Source: Lachnospiraceae bacterium (GTDB lineage: Bacteria; Bacillota; Clostridia; Lachnospirales; Lachnospiraceae). Taken from it: DNA of 37,146 nt. How positions within the stretch are numbered: the stretch's first letter is position 1; the number at the start of each line of letters is the position of its first letter. The DNA lies in assembly GCA_009774145.1 (NCBI GenBank), contig VSND01000046.1, forward strand, positions 1-37,146, read 5' to 3'. The position numbers and the translations under genes are program-made. This document shows positions 16,917-23,794 of the stretch, in pieces. The notes beneath the pieces were generated by a model. That model ran no database searches. It worked only from the letters and a program-made list of their open reading frames with translations, and had not been told where the DNA came from.

Positions 16917-16989
16917 GGGGCATTAGCGCAGTTGGGAGCGCGCAACATTCGCATTGTTGAGGCCGTGGGTTCGAATCCCATATGCTCCA
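16917..16989 (+). tRNA. tRNA-Ala (anticodon CGC)
   Basis: The cloverleaf is acceptor GGGGCAT/ATGCTCC (one G-U pair), D-stem GCGC/GCGC, anticodon stem CAACA/TGTTG around loop TTCGCAT, and T-stem GTGGG/CCCAT with TTCGAAT. The discriminator is A and no CCA is encoded. It lies 15 nt after tRNA-Val. Its 3' end borders the accessory region, making it a candidate integration site, but no second copy of the 3' end was found to the right. Confidence 0.95.
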
Positions 16990-16994
16990 TGTGG

Positions 16995-17030
16995 CGGAAA
17001 AGCTTGTAAAATCAGGCTCTTCCGTTTTTT
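16995..17030 (+). terminator. Intrinsic terminator of the tRNA unit
   Basis: CGGAA-A-AGC pairs with GCT-C-TTCCG around a 12-nt loop and is followed by TTTTTT at 17025-17030, six nt after tRNA-Ala. Confidence 0.8.
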
Positions 17031-17065
17031 GTTGTTCTGAATTCGGTTGTGTTTCAGGGTTGAAT

Positions 17066-17917
17066 TTATGGTTTTTTGTACTGTTTGTGTACTACAGGGA
17101 AAGCTGCATGGCCACCCGTTCCGTGGAGCTGGTCCACGTCCGGTTGAATCGTTCCACGCCGCTGCCCCTGTATGCCTGGGCCTCTGCCTGATCTCCCTGA
17201 TCTGATCCACAGACAGGCCCATATGCAGCGCTGCGGCCCTGTCTGCTGCCCGTATTCCTCAAGCGCTGCCACTGTAACCACCCTCACGCCCCTTCCAGAT
17301 CGAACAAATACCCGGTCCCCGATCTTTATCCGATCTGTCAGGCCCACGGGAAGCTCCCAGGCATACAGCTTTCCACCTGGCCGGTGTGCCGCCCTTATGA
17401 TCTGCCGCCTGCCGTACCTCACGGGGACATGAGGCACGCCGTACCTGACCGCCAGCAGGTAGCTGGTGTACCCGTCTATCAGGCGTCCGGAGCTGTCCAG
17501 GATGATCTCCGACTCAAAAAAGCCATGTTCCTGATAATGCCGGTCTTTGTGCTCCATCTTCTCCGGCTTCGGAGGATGCTCCGCGAAACACGGGAAAATC
17601 TTTATACGGTCTGTCCTCATTATATCAGGCTTTCCTTTCTGTGAATATCCTGCTGCCATCCGGACTGACTGCATATTCTCCGGAGTGGCAGAAGGCGCCT
17701 CTATGCCCCTGTACCCGTTGCCCGCCTTCATCTCGATCATAAGCGGCTGTCTGTACTCCGCTGCCATGAAAACGACCATCATATGTACCAGAAACTGCGG
17801 GCACTGTTTCCTGCAGTTCGCCAGTACCATCCGCTTTAACTGCATCTGATCGTCTGTCTGAACATCATCCAGAATCTTTATAAACTCGATCATCAGCCTC
17901 TTATATTCCGGGATCAC
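17066..17917 (-). CDS. ParB-like nuclease-fold protein of the mobile remnant, possibly damaged at both ends
   Basis: Unnamed protein of up to 283 aa. A central segment around residues 130-165 (EIILDSSGRLIDGYTSYLLA, then VRYGVPHVPVRYG) matches the ParB/sulfiredoxin-like core, including the IDGY signature. It is followed by a beta-rich segment (KLYAWELPVGLTDRIKIGDR) resembling small DUF5839-type barrels. The first ~100 residues are helical with no recognised domain. The start is unclear: GTG 17917 lacks a properly spaced ribosome-binding site, and ATG 17893 (MIEFIKIL) is an alternative. After about residue 225 the translation becomes Arg/Gly-rich and low quality, while the other two minus frames look more protein-like. 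A frameshift near 17230 is therefore plausible. Role unknown. Confidence 0.6.
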   Translation of the reverse strand: MIPEYKRLMIEFIKILDDVQTDDQMQLKRMVLANCRKQCPQFLVHMMVVFMAAEYRQPLMIEMKAGNGYRGIEAPSATPENMQSVRMAAGYSQKGKPDIMRTDRIKIFPCFAEHPPKPEKMEHKDRHYQEHGFFESEIILDSSGRLIDGYTSYLLAVRYGVPHVPVRYGRRQIIRAAHRPGGKLYAWELPVGLTDRIKIGDRVFVRSGRGVRVVTVAALEEYGQQTGPQRCIWACLWIRSGRSGRGPGIQGQRRGTIQPDVDQLHGTGGHAAFPVVHKQYKKP

Positions 17918-17968
17918 TTCCTGCCGGCCTGCAGAAGCCCCGCAAAATGTAATTCACCCCTGCATTTT

Positions 17969-18019
17969 ATGCGTATTTTTCATATACGCATTTACATTAT
18001 GCGTATATTATGGTATTAT
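17969..18019 (+). promoter_or_regulatory. hicAB promoter with three regularly spaced operator half-sites
   Basis: ATGCGTAT at 17969-17976, its reverse complement ATACGCAT at 17984-17991 and ATGCGTAT again at 17999-18006 start exactly 15 bp apart. The third lies between TTTACA (17991-17996) and TATTAT (18014-18019), a 17-bp-spaced promoter. HicB proteins with C-terminal ribbon-helix-helix domains are known to repress their own operons from such palindromes, so this is the probable autoregulatory site. Confidence 0.75.
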
Positions 18020-18042
18020 AATAACGCAAGGAGGTAAAGCCA

Positions 18043-18231
18043 ATGCCAAAGACAGCCAGAGAGATGGAAAAGATTATCCGTAAGGATGGATGGGAATACG
18101 TTGGGGCGGACGGATCGCACAGGCATTACAAGCATCCAACCAAGCCGGGTAAAGTAACAATCCCCTTTCACAGCGGCGATCTTGACATAAAGACTGAAAA
18201 CTCCATCAGAAAGCAGGCGGGGCTGAAATAA
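18043..18231 (+). CDS. hicA: HicA family mRNA interferase toxin
   Basis: Toxin of a type II toxin-antitoxin pair, 62 aa, the usual HicA size. It has the dsRBD-like fold: an N-terminal helix (AREMEKIIRKDGWEY), then DGSHRHYKHP with the catalytic His26 in the GSH motif, then the strand VTIPFHSGDLDIKT and the C-terminal helix NSIRKQAGL. HicA cleaves mRNA in a ribosome-independent way when released from HicB. AGGAGG sits nine nt before the ATG. hicB follows after 30 nt with its own strong ribosome-binding site. The toxin looks intact. Confidence 0.94.
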   Translation: MPKTAREMEKIIRKDGWEYVGADGSHRHYKHPTKPGKVTIPFHSGDLDIKTENSIRKQAGLK

Positions 18232-18261
18232 CCCCGCCGATCAAAAAAGGAGGTCCACAAT

Positions 18262-18690
18262 ATGTTGACTGTTTATCCTGCCTGCTTCTTTAAAGAAGAA
18301 AGCGGCTATTCTGTTATCTTTCCCGACCTTAACCATCTCGCCACATGTGGGGAAACTCTGGACGAAGCCATGCGAATGGCAGTAGACTGCCTTGCCGGTT
18401 ATATCCGCTGGTGCAGACGCGACGGAGATATCATTCCCGATCCTTCACCAATGGATCAGATCGATCTGGAAGCAGTGGCAAAGGATGTCGATCCGGATTC
18501 ACCTGTCGGGGAGGCTTTCGTCAATATGGTTTCGGTAGATGTGGATGCCTATGCAAAAGAGCACTTTGACAAATCTGTCAGGAAAACGCTCACCATCCCA
18601 GCATGGCTCAACACTGCCGCCCTGGAAATGAATCTGAATTTCTCCCAGGTATTACAGGAAGCTCTGCTCGCAAAAGTACAGGCGCGGTAA
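18262..18690 (+). CDS. hicB: HicB family antitoxin and autorepressor
   Basis: Antitoxin of 142 aa. The N-terminal half has the partial RNase H-like HicB fold (YPACFFKEESGYSVIFPDLN, then CGETLDEAMRMAVDCLAGYI), which masks HicA. The C-terminal part (SVRKTLTIPAWLNTAALEMN, followed by FSQVLQEALLAKV) is a ribbon-helix-helix DNA-binding domain. That supports binding to the ATGCGTAT sites upstream of hicA. AGGAGG precedes the ATG by nine nt. The gene ends just before a clear terminator, so hicAB forms a closed two-gene unit. Confidence 0.94.
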   Translation: MLTVYPACFFKEESGYSVIFPDLNHLATCGETLDEAMRMAVDCLAGYIRWCRRDGDIIPDPSPMDQIDLEAVAKDVDPDSPVGEAFVNMVSVDVDAYAKEHFDKSVRKTLTIPAWLNTAALEMNLNFSQVLQEALLAKVQAR

Positions 18691-18720
18691 TATTCCCCAT
18701 CATATAGCATACATGAAAAC

Positions 18721-18763
18721 CGCCCCGGACATCCGTAGATGTTCTGAGGGCGATTTTCTTTTT
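18721..18763 (+). terminator. Intrinsic terminator of hicAB
   Basis: CGCCC-cgg-ACATC pairs with GATGT-tctga-GGGCG around a CGTA loop, followed by ATTTTCTTTTT. It lies 30 nt after the hicB stop. Confidence 0.75.
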
Positions 18764-18785
18764 GTTTCCCTGTATGCATCCGATC

Positions 18786-18818
18786 GGCAGCAGGCGCCCT
18801 GATCGGCGACCTGCTGCC
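18786..18818. repeat. Strong GC-rich hairpin after the 42-codon ORF
   Basis: GGCAGCAGG (18786-18794) pairs perfectly with CCTGCTGCC (18810-18818), with a further CGCC/GGCG inside. There is no T-tract on either strand. On the minus strand it directly overlaps the stop of the small ORF at 18818-18946. It may be a 3' structural element or an old recombination site. Confidence 0.5.
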
Positions 18819-18946
18819 TAATATGCCCGTCCCGAAGCCATCCCCCGGCCCTGCATTTTTGCAGTAAATCCCGGCGCACCAATCACGCCAGTATCTGACG
18901 CAGTCCTGCATCCTTTGTAACTTCCCGTTGTTGCTTTTTTACTCAT
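18818..18946 (-). CDS. Small ORF of the mobile remnant, 42 aa
   Basis: No family recognised. ATG 18946 is preceded by GGAGAT with an eight-nt spacing, which is the main reason to list it. The product starts MSKKATTGSYKGCRT and ends RGMASGRAY, basic and Gly-rich with no membrane segment. It lies 121 nt downstream of the vapE fragment on the same strand, where elements of this type often carry short accessory genes. Its reading frame ends in a strong hairpin. It could be a truncated remnant. Confidence 0.35.
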   Translation of the reverse strand: MSKKATTGSYKGCRTASDTGVIGAPGFTAKMQGRGMASGRAY

Positions 18947-19067
18947 TTTTTTATATCTCCTTTCCTGAATACAAGTCCGCACTATCTCAAAAAACCTTGA
19001 TTTTAAAGCATTTTCAGGGTGTGGGGTTTCTAAAAATCATGTCCGCACAAGCCCGCATCCCCGCGTC

Positions 19068-19664
19068 TTACTTGATTTCGATTTGCGGGGATCCCCAAAC
19101 GGCGCAACACGGCACAAGATACTTGGGGCGCCTGCTCCTTCCTCTTAACGGAAACTCCGTACTGTCCTCTGAATATCCGATCTTCCGGAGAACCCGCCCG
19201 ATCTTTACCGGGGACAACCTTCCACCCACTCCCAGCAGATTACATATGGCCGATGCCGTAAGCTCCCGCCACTGGTCCCGCGGCTGGCTCCAGTCCAGCA
19301 TGTCCCTTAAAAGGGCCTCTTCATCACGGACAATCTGGAACGATCTGTTTTCACGTGCAAGGGCTGACCGCTCTGCAGCTGTAAGCCGAAAGCTTAACGA
19401 TCCCAGAAGCCTGTACAGCGCCATGGCCTCCGCCCATACCGCGTCAAAGTTGATCCCTGTCAGCGTATCCAGATCTATGTCCTCCGCTTCGATCGTCCAG
19501 TACCTGCGGCTGTTCTCTTCCTTCAGGAACTGATCGCTGTTTGTGGTTGCTCCAAAGGAAGTCAGCCGCGGGTATGTATCCGCCTTTTTGTCATAAGGCG
19601 CCCGGAACGTGTCAGAAGGGCTTGTAATGAATGCTTTCATGACAAGCTTCAGCAAATCAACTGT
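19068..19664 (-). pseudogene. VapE-like (virulence-associated E) primase-helicase, 5'-truncated
   Basis: About 198 codons of the C-terminal part of a VapE/COG5545-type ATPase found on phages and genomic islands, inferred to act in element replication. Recognisable pieces are LKLVMKAFITSPSDTFRAPY, then RLTSFGATTNSDQFLKEENS, RRYWTIEAEDID and a C-terminal helical domain. The family is normally 400-800 aa, with a Walker A motif well upstream of this part; that half is missing. The frame continues to 20243, but beyond 19664 the minus translation is the antisense of a lysR fragment. The breakpoint falls at a 16-bp palindrome (19666-19681). It is probably non-functional. Confidence 0.75.
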
Positions 19665-20111
19665 CGCATCATATATGATGCTATTCCGCTGAAAAACGAC
19701 ATCATCTATCAGGAGCTGTTCCAGATCCCGCTGTGCTGCATCGTTCCGGATACCCACCCTTACGCCGGCAGGACAGAGCTGGCAAAAGAAGAATTGTATC
19801 TGGAGAATATGGTGGTCTGCAATTCTTATGCCGTTCCATTCAAGGCAGCGGAGATGCAGAACCGCATCGCGCAGCATATCCCTCCGGAGTCCACCTGCAT
19901 CTGCGACAATCTGCAGGCTCTCCTTACGCTGGTAAGAGCCGGTTATGGCTGTTCCATCCTGCCGCAGATGCATTTCATCAGTTCGGACATCTGCGTCATT
20001 CCGATCACCGGCAGCGAGCCTTTGTCTTATGGTATTTTCTATCGAAAAAACGCCGTAAGCCCTCTGTTGAAAAAGTTTATCTCTATCATGACCACAACTT
20101 CTTTCCAATAA
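19665..20111 (+). pseudogene. LysR-family regulator, C-terminal half only
   Basis: About 148 codons of the substrate-binding domain of a LysR-type regulator. They include IYQELFQIPLCCIVPDTHPY, the second-lobe stretch CDNLQALLTLVRAGYGCSIL and SYGIFYRKNAVSPLLKKFI, ending at TAA 20109. The N-terminal helix-turn-helix and first lobe are absent, replaced by the vapE fragment on the other strand. No start codon with a ribosome-binding site exists at the junction. A terminator follows directly, showing this was the natural 3' end of the gene. The 5' half is not elsewhere in the window. Confidence 0.8.
19666..19681. repeat. 16-bp perfect palindrome at the vapE/lysR breakpoint
   Basis: GCATCATATATGATGC reads identically on both strands and sits exactly where coding resemblance switches from vapE (minus) to lysR (plus). 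It may be a recombination or repair scar. Confidence 0.6.
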
Positions 20112-20117
20112 AAAAGA

Positions 20118-20156
20118 GGCGGTGCAGGTATGAAAATTACCCGCAGCGCCGTTTTC
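20118..20156 (+). terminator. Intrinsic terminator after the lysR fragment
   Basis: GGCGGTGCAGGTA pairs with TACCCGCAGCGCC (11 of 13 positions), followed by GTTTTCC. It begins seven nt after the stop codon. Confidence 0.65.
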
Positions 20157-20270
20157 CTGAAAGCATGCCATAATGATTGCGATAGCGGCATCGCCATTGG
20201 GATTCAAAGAATACAGCCTCATATACACCCGGAATTGGTGCATCCAATCAGCAGATTTGTCAATGAAGCA

Positions 20271-20313
20271 TTGACTTTTTCCCCCTTCCTGCGTATAATG
20301 TTCTTCAGAGAAC
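20271..20313 (+). promoter_or_regulatory. marR promoter and probable autoregulatory operator
   Basis: TTGACT (20271-20276) and TATAAT (20294-20299) are 17 bp apart. A palindrome GTTCT-TCAG-AGAAC spans 20300-20313, covering the expected transcript start, with a further GTTCTTTGGGAAAC-like half nearby. MarR proteins usually repress from such sites. Confidence 0.7.
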
Positions 20314-20352
20314 AGTTCTTTGGGAAACTTTCAGGAAAACAGGAGGCAAATC

Positions 20353-20790
20353 ATGCAGTCACAGTTTATCAATCATCAGATTCTTGGAAACATCCTCTAT
20401 GAACAGTGCATCCATGCTGCCTGTGCACAGCATGGCCTTATAAAAACCGAGATGGACATTCTTCTTTTTCTGCACAACAATCCCGGATTTGATACTGCTA
20501 CAGATATTGTAAAGCTCCGACATCTGTCCAAGTCCCATGTGTCCAAATCCATCCAGTCTCTAAAGGAACGGGGCTGGCTTACGGCCTTTTATCAGGACAA
20601 CAACCGCAGAACCATTCATCTGAAGCTCTGCAAGGCAGCAGACGCGGCGATCGCAGATGGACTGCAGGCACAGAGCAGATTTGCTTCTGTTCTGCTTGCG
20701 GATTTCACAGAAAAAGAAAAAAAGCAGCTTCAGACCTTATTATGCCGAATCATGAACAACCTGCAGACGCATTTTCAATCGGAAACATGA
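20353..20790 (+). CDS. MarR family transcriptional regulator
   Basis: A 145-aa winged-helix dimeric regulator. The helical N-terminus leads into the DNA-binding region around residues 35-95 (KTEMDILLFLHNNPGF, then LRHLSKSHVSKSIQSLKERG, with wing TAFYQDNNRRTIHL). The C-terminal helix forms the dimer interface. ATG 20353 has AGGAGG six nt upstream; an earlier in-frame ATG at 20320 lacks one. It is followed after 60 nt by tauE, so it probably controls that exporter and itself through the palindrome at 20300-20313. The inducer is unknown. Confidence 0.93.
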   Translation: MQSQFINHQILGNILYEQCIHAACAQHGLIKTEMDILLFLHNNPGFDTATDIVKLRHLSKSHVSKSIQSLKERGWLTAFYQDNNRRTIHLKLCKAADAAIADGLQAQSRFASVLLADFTEKEKKQLQTLLCRIMNNLQTHFQSET

Positions 20791-20850
20791 GGGCCCGGAC
20801 CCGGGCATTGAGGGAGAAAATTCAGAACTTAAAATCGGAGGAAACATCCC

Positions 20851-21627
20851 ATGAAAATATTATATACTTTTATCATCTGTTTTGTCGCCGGTATCGGCGC
20901 CGGTCTTGGCACGGGCTTTGCGGGCATGAGCGCTGCCGCAGTCATCAGTCCCATGCTGATCACCTTTCTTCATATGGAGCCTTATGATGCGGTCGGCATC
21001 GCCCTTGCCAGCGACGTGCTTGCCAGTGCCGTCAGCGCTTATACCTATGGAAAAAACAAAAATCTGGATATCAAAAACGGCGTCCCCATGATGCTCGCCG
21101 TACTTGTCTTTACGGTGGTCGGAAGCTTTGTATCCAGCCTGGTTCCCGGTTCCACCATGGGCAGTTTCTCTGTTATCATGACGCTGCTTCTCGGGATCAA
21201 ATTCATCCTGAAGCCGGTCATGACCACCAGAGAGACCATGGACGCCGTTGACCCGAAGAAGCGGCTCCTCCGGTCCGTCCTCTGCGGAGCCGGGATCGGC
21301 TTTATCTGCGGCTTTATCGGAGCCGGCGGCGGCATGATGATGCTTCTGATCCTGACCTCCGTCCTCGGCTTTGAATTAAAGACTGCCGTCGGAACCAGTG
21401 TCTTTATCATGACCTTTACCGCCTTCACCGGCGCCGTCAGCCATTTTTCCATCGGGGGAGCCCCGGATGTATTAAGCCTGATCTTCTGCATCGCTTCCAC
21501 GCTTTTGTGGGCAAGAATTGCCGCACGCTTTGCCAACCGCGCCACGCCGGCAACTCTGAACCGCGCCACCGGCGTCGTGCTGGTCATTCTGGGCGCCCTG
21601 ATCCTGAGCGTCCATATGCTGTCCTGA
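20851..21627 (+). CDS. TauE/SafE family sulfite/organosulfonate exporter-like membrane protein
   Basis: A 258-aa integral membrane protein with about eight helices. The duplicated TauE/SafE pattern is visible: an N-terminal Gly-rich start (FVAGIGAGLGTGFAGMSAAA), then the second-half repeat (GIGFICGFIGAGGGMMMLLI) near residue 155. The family moves anions such as sulfite, sulfoacetate or taurine-derived compounds, but substrate prediction from sequence is unreliable. GGAGG precedes the ATG. It is cotranscribed with marR and ends convergent to the ABC-2 operon. Confidence 0.9.
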   Translation: MKILYTFIICFVAGIGAGLGTGFAGMSAAAVISPMLITFLHMEPYDAVGIALASDVLASAVSAYTYGKNKNLDIKNGVPMMLAVLVFTVVGSFVSSLVPGSTMGSFSVIMTLLLGIKFILKPVMTTRETMDAVDPKKRLLRSVLCGAGIGFICGFIGAGGGMMMLLILTSVLGFELKTAVGTSVFIMTFTAFTGAVSHFSIGGAPDVLSLIFCIASTLLWARIAARFANRATPATLNRATGVVLVILGALILSVHMLS

Positions 21628-21709
21628 AACCGGTTCTGTGCCCGGTTCTCCCATTCCATACAGGCGCCGGACACAGACAGAAGGCATGTTACGACAGTCT
21701 CATGGGAAA

Positions 21710-22378
21710 TCAGAATTCTTTCTTTTCCATGATTCGTACCGCACACAGATAAGAAACTGTCAGCACCAGTACACATACGGCTGTCAGAGAGAAAAGAACC
21801 GTCAGCGGAGAAGTCTCCAGACATTGGCCGATCTCTGCCGACACAGATCTCAGCACCGGTATCCGGGGATTGAATCTGGCAATCATAAAAACACCGATGG
21901 CCAAAAACGCCAGCACCGTGAACGCAACATTTCGTCCCTTTTCCGCCCCGTATTTCAAAATGGCGGGAAAGGTACCGCCCACATAGATCAGGCAGACCAG
22001 CAGGTAGATCGGTTCCGTCGGCAGGAGCTCCAGATAATCAGCCGCGGAAAACCGCATCAGAAAAAGCCCCATGCGCAGCAGACATCCAAGGAACCATGCA
22101 GCCGTAATCAGCAGGATGCTGAACAGATATTTTGCTTTCACATAATTCCGCCGCCCTGAAGGCAGCGCCATCAGGTATGCCATCCCGTTATCATACTCGT
22201 CATAGCTGAAGCTGCTGAAAGAAAATATGGTAATCATAAAGGTCAGATAACTGGTCATAAAAGAAGAAAAGTTTTCAGAACCCGTAAATGCCATCATGCA
22301 GGCAACTACAAGCACGATTATAAAATAACGTCCCTGACGTTTTAAAAGCATGCAGTCTTTTATCATCAATCCGCTCAT
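21710..22378 (-). CDS. ABC-2 type transporter permease
   Basis: A 222-aa protein with about six hydrophobic segments. It starts with the short amphipathic lead MSGLMIKDCMLLKRQGRYF, typical of the ABC2_membrane_5 group, and has a cytoplasmic loop with the YDEYDNGMAYLMALPSGR motif seen in that group. It pairs with the ATPase encoded upstream, whose stop overlaps its start as ATGA. With a YtrA-like GntR regulator at the front of the operon, the system resembles cell-envelope-stress or antibiotic-responsive exporters. The substrate is unknown. Confidence 0.9.
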   Translation of the reverse strand: MSGLMIKDCMLLKRQGRYFIIVLVVACMMAFTGSENFSSFMTSYLTFMITIFSFSSFSYDEYDNGMAYLMALPSGRRNYVKAKYLFSILLITAAWFLGCLLRMGLFLMRFSAADYLELLPTEPIYLLVCLIYVGGTFPAILKYGAEKGRNVAFTVLAFLAIGVFMIARFNPRIPVLRSVSAEIGQCLETSPLTVLFSLTAVCVLVLTVSYLCAVRIMEKKEF

Positions 22379-23229
22379 ACTGCTTCCCCCTTTACCATCA
22401 TTGTGATTACTTCGTCAATGGAGCCTTTTTCCACGGCGATTCCCGGCATGTTTTCCTGATAATACTGCTTTTGGTCTGTCAGGAGGCTGTAGCCAAAGCT
22501 TTCCCGTTTTTTCTTAAGAATCCTGCTCTTGTCCAGCGCCCTGTACTGCTCTTCTGTAACCTTTAAAAGTCCGTAATTTCCAAGAAGCGTGTCTGTCTCT
22601 TCATGCATGACAATCGTTCCATTGTCAATCAGATAGAAATCATCGCAGAGCCCCTCCAGATCGGTGGAAATATGAGAACTGATCAGAATCGACCGGTCGC
22701 CGGGGATCATATATTCCCGCAGCATATCCAGAACCTCTTCCCTTGCCAGCACATCCAGCCCTGCAGTCGGTTCATCCAGAATCAAAAGCTTTGCATTATG
22801 GGACATGGCAATCAGAATCTTCAGTTTCGCTTTCATGCCGGTGGACAGTTCCCGGATCCGCTTTTTCATGGGAAGCCCGAAGCTGCTGCAGCGGTTCAAA
22901 AAATCCTTCTCCTCAAAACGGGAATACAGACGGCTGAATATCGGTATCAGATCTTCCAGACACAGATATTCACTGAAACAGGCATTCGGCAGAACAATTC
23001 CCAGTCTTTCCCGGTCTTCCTTCGTCATCTGCCCCACTGGTTTTCCAAATACTTCCACGGTTCCCCGGTCCGGAAAGATCAGACCCAGAACTGCTTTAAA
23101 CGTCGTACTCTTACCTGCCCCGTTCGGACCGATGAGCGCTGTCACATTTCCCTCCGGCACCTCCATGGAGCAGTTCAGACGGAAACCGGAATAGTGCTTT
23201 TCCACATTTTCTAATCTTATCAGCATCAT
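22375..23229 (-). CDS. ABC transporter ATP-binding protein (ABC-2 exporter)
   Basis: A 284-aa ATPase: Walker A GPNGAGKS near residue 34, Q-loop region LGIVLPNACFSEYLCLED, signature ELSTGMKAKLKILIAM, Walker B LLILDEPTAGLD and switch-His ISSHISTDLE. A C-terminal extension of about 80 residues (from GLLKVTEEQYRAL) is common in this exporter class. It sits between the GntR regulator, whose stop it overlaps, and the ABC-2 permease, so all three are translationally coupled. Confidence 0.94.
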   Translation of the reverse strand: MMLIRLENVEKHYSGFRLNCSMEVPEGNVTALIGPNGAGKSTTFKAVLGLIFPDRGTVEVFGKPVGQMTKEDRERLGIVLPNACFSEYLCLEDLIPIFSRLYSRFEEKDFLNRCSSFGLPMKKRIRELSTGMKAKLKILIAMSHNAKLLILDEPTAGLDVLAREEVLDMLREYMIPGDRSILISSHISTDLEGLCDDFYLIDNGTIVMHEETDTLLGNYGLLKVTEEQYRALDKSRILKKKRESFGYSLLTDQKQYYQENMPGIAVEKGSIDEVITMMVKGEAV

Positions 23230-23600
23230 GATTCCTCCAGTATGATATGAAATAATTCGGTAATCTCCGTATTGTTCATCCCGCAGCTTCTGCCCTTCCG
23301 GATCGCCGCTTCCAGTTCCGCTTCTACTTCCCGCCGCTTCTCCTCCAGAAGCTGTGCCTGACTGGCGCTGGATACAAAGCTTCCCTTACCATGGACGGTA
23401 GTGACAAATCCCTCCTGTTCCAGCGTGTCATAGGATTTTTTCACAGTCAGGGCACTGACCCGAAGCTCTCTGGCCAGCACGCGTACCGATGGAAGGACCA
23501 CTCCTTCCGTTAGTTCCCCGTGAATGATCAGATCCTTGATCTGGCCGGAGATCTGTTCATAGATCGGCTGCACGGATGAATGATTGATGATCAGTTTCAT
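23226..23600 (-). CDS. GntR family regulator, YtrA subfamily
   Basis: A short 124-aa GntR protein. The winged helix-turn-helix occupies residues ~8-75 (SVQPIYEQISGQIKDLIIHG, then LPSVRVLARELRVSALTVKK and QEGFVTTVHGKGSFV). A ~45-residue dimerising tail replaces a ligand domain, as in YtrA. I chose ATG 23600 (MKLIINHSS) with GGAGGAG upstream; a frame extension to 23687 crosses the promoter. It is the first gene of a coupled regulator-ATPase-permease operon and presumably represses it. The -10 region is immediately upstream. Confidence 0.94.
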   Translation of the reverse strand: MKLIINHSSVQPIYEQISGQIKDLIIHGELTEGVVLPSVRVLARELRVSALTVKKSYDTLEQEGFVTTVHGKGSFVSSASQAQLLEEKRREVEAELEAAIRKGRSCGMNNTEITELFHIILEES

Positions 23601-23622
23601 CTTGCTCCTCCTTTGTGTAAAC

Positions 23623-23651
23623 AGTATATAACACTTCATAACTGTTGTCAA
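23623..23651 (-). promoter_or_regulatory. Promoter of the GntR-ABC operon
   Basis: TTGACA (23646-23651, minus strand) and TATACT (23623-23628) are 17 bp apart, about 20 nt upstream of the GntR start. The flanking AACAGTTAT / AACTGTT repeats around the -35 could be the operator. Confidence 0.75.
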
Positions 23652-23794
23652 CTGTTTTATGCTGTTTATCGAAAAAACCAGCGGCAAAATATCTGCCTGT
23701 GAAACGCAGGAATCATTTTTCAGAAAATTGTTTCGAATGAAAGTATTTTGGATTATGCCGGAAATGAAGATATGCGCAGAAACATTTTCATTTT

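Larger units (their letters stand above)
17066..19672. mobile_element. Decayed integrated element beside tRNA-Ala
   Basis: Between the tRNA terminator and the lysR fragment lie a ParB-like gene, a hicAB module, a small ORF and a truncated vapE, a gene mix common on prophages, satellites and integrative elements. No integrase, relaxase, capsid gene or terminal repeat is visible. The right end is abrupt: vapE loses its 5' two thirds exactly where lysR loses its 5' half. This reads as a remnant after deletion. The left boundary is uncertain. Confidence 0.5.

Noticed and set aside
16739..17222. Minus-strand frames with MGFEPTAS, GARTHDLSRVRR and GIRTHGL translations
   Set aside because: These are antisense translations of the two tRNA genes, a well-known false-protein pattern.
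18549..18911. Minus-strand 120-codon frame overlapping hicB
   Set aside because: Half of it is antisense to a convincing hicB, and the 42-codon frame next to it has the real ribosome-binding site.
19068..20243. A single 391-aa protein on the minus strand
   Set aside because: Only residues after ~193 resemble VapE; the first part is antisense to a lysR fragment.
16990..20300. A duplicated tRNA-Ala 3' end marking the element's right boundary
   Set aside because: No repeat of the tRNA end was found by eye in this stretch.
21628..21709. Terminator between tauE and the ABC-2 permease gene
   Set aside because: AACCGG/CCGGTT can pair near 21630-21645, but no T-tract follows on either strand.
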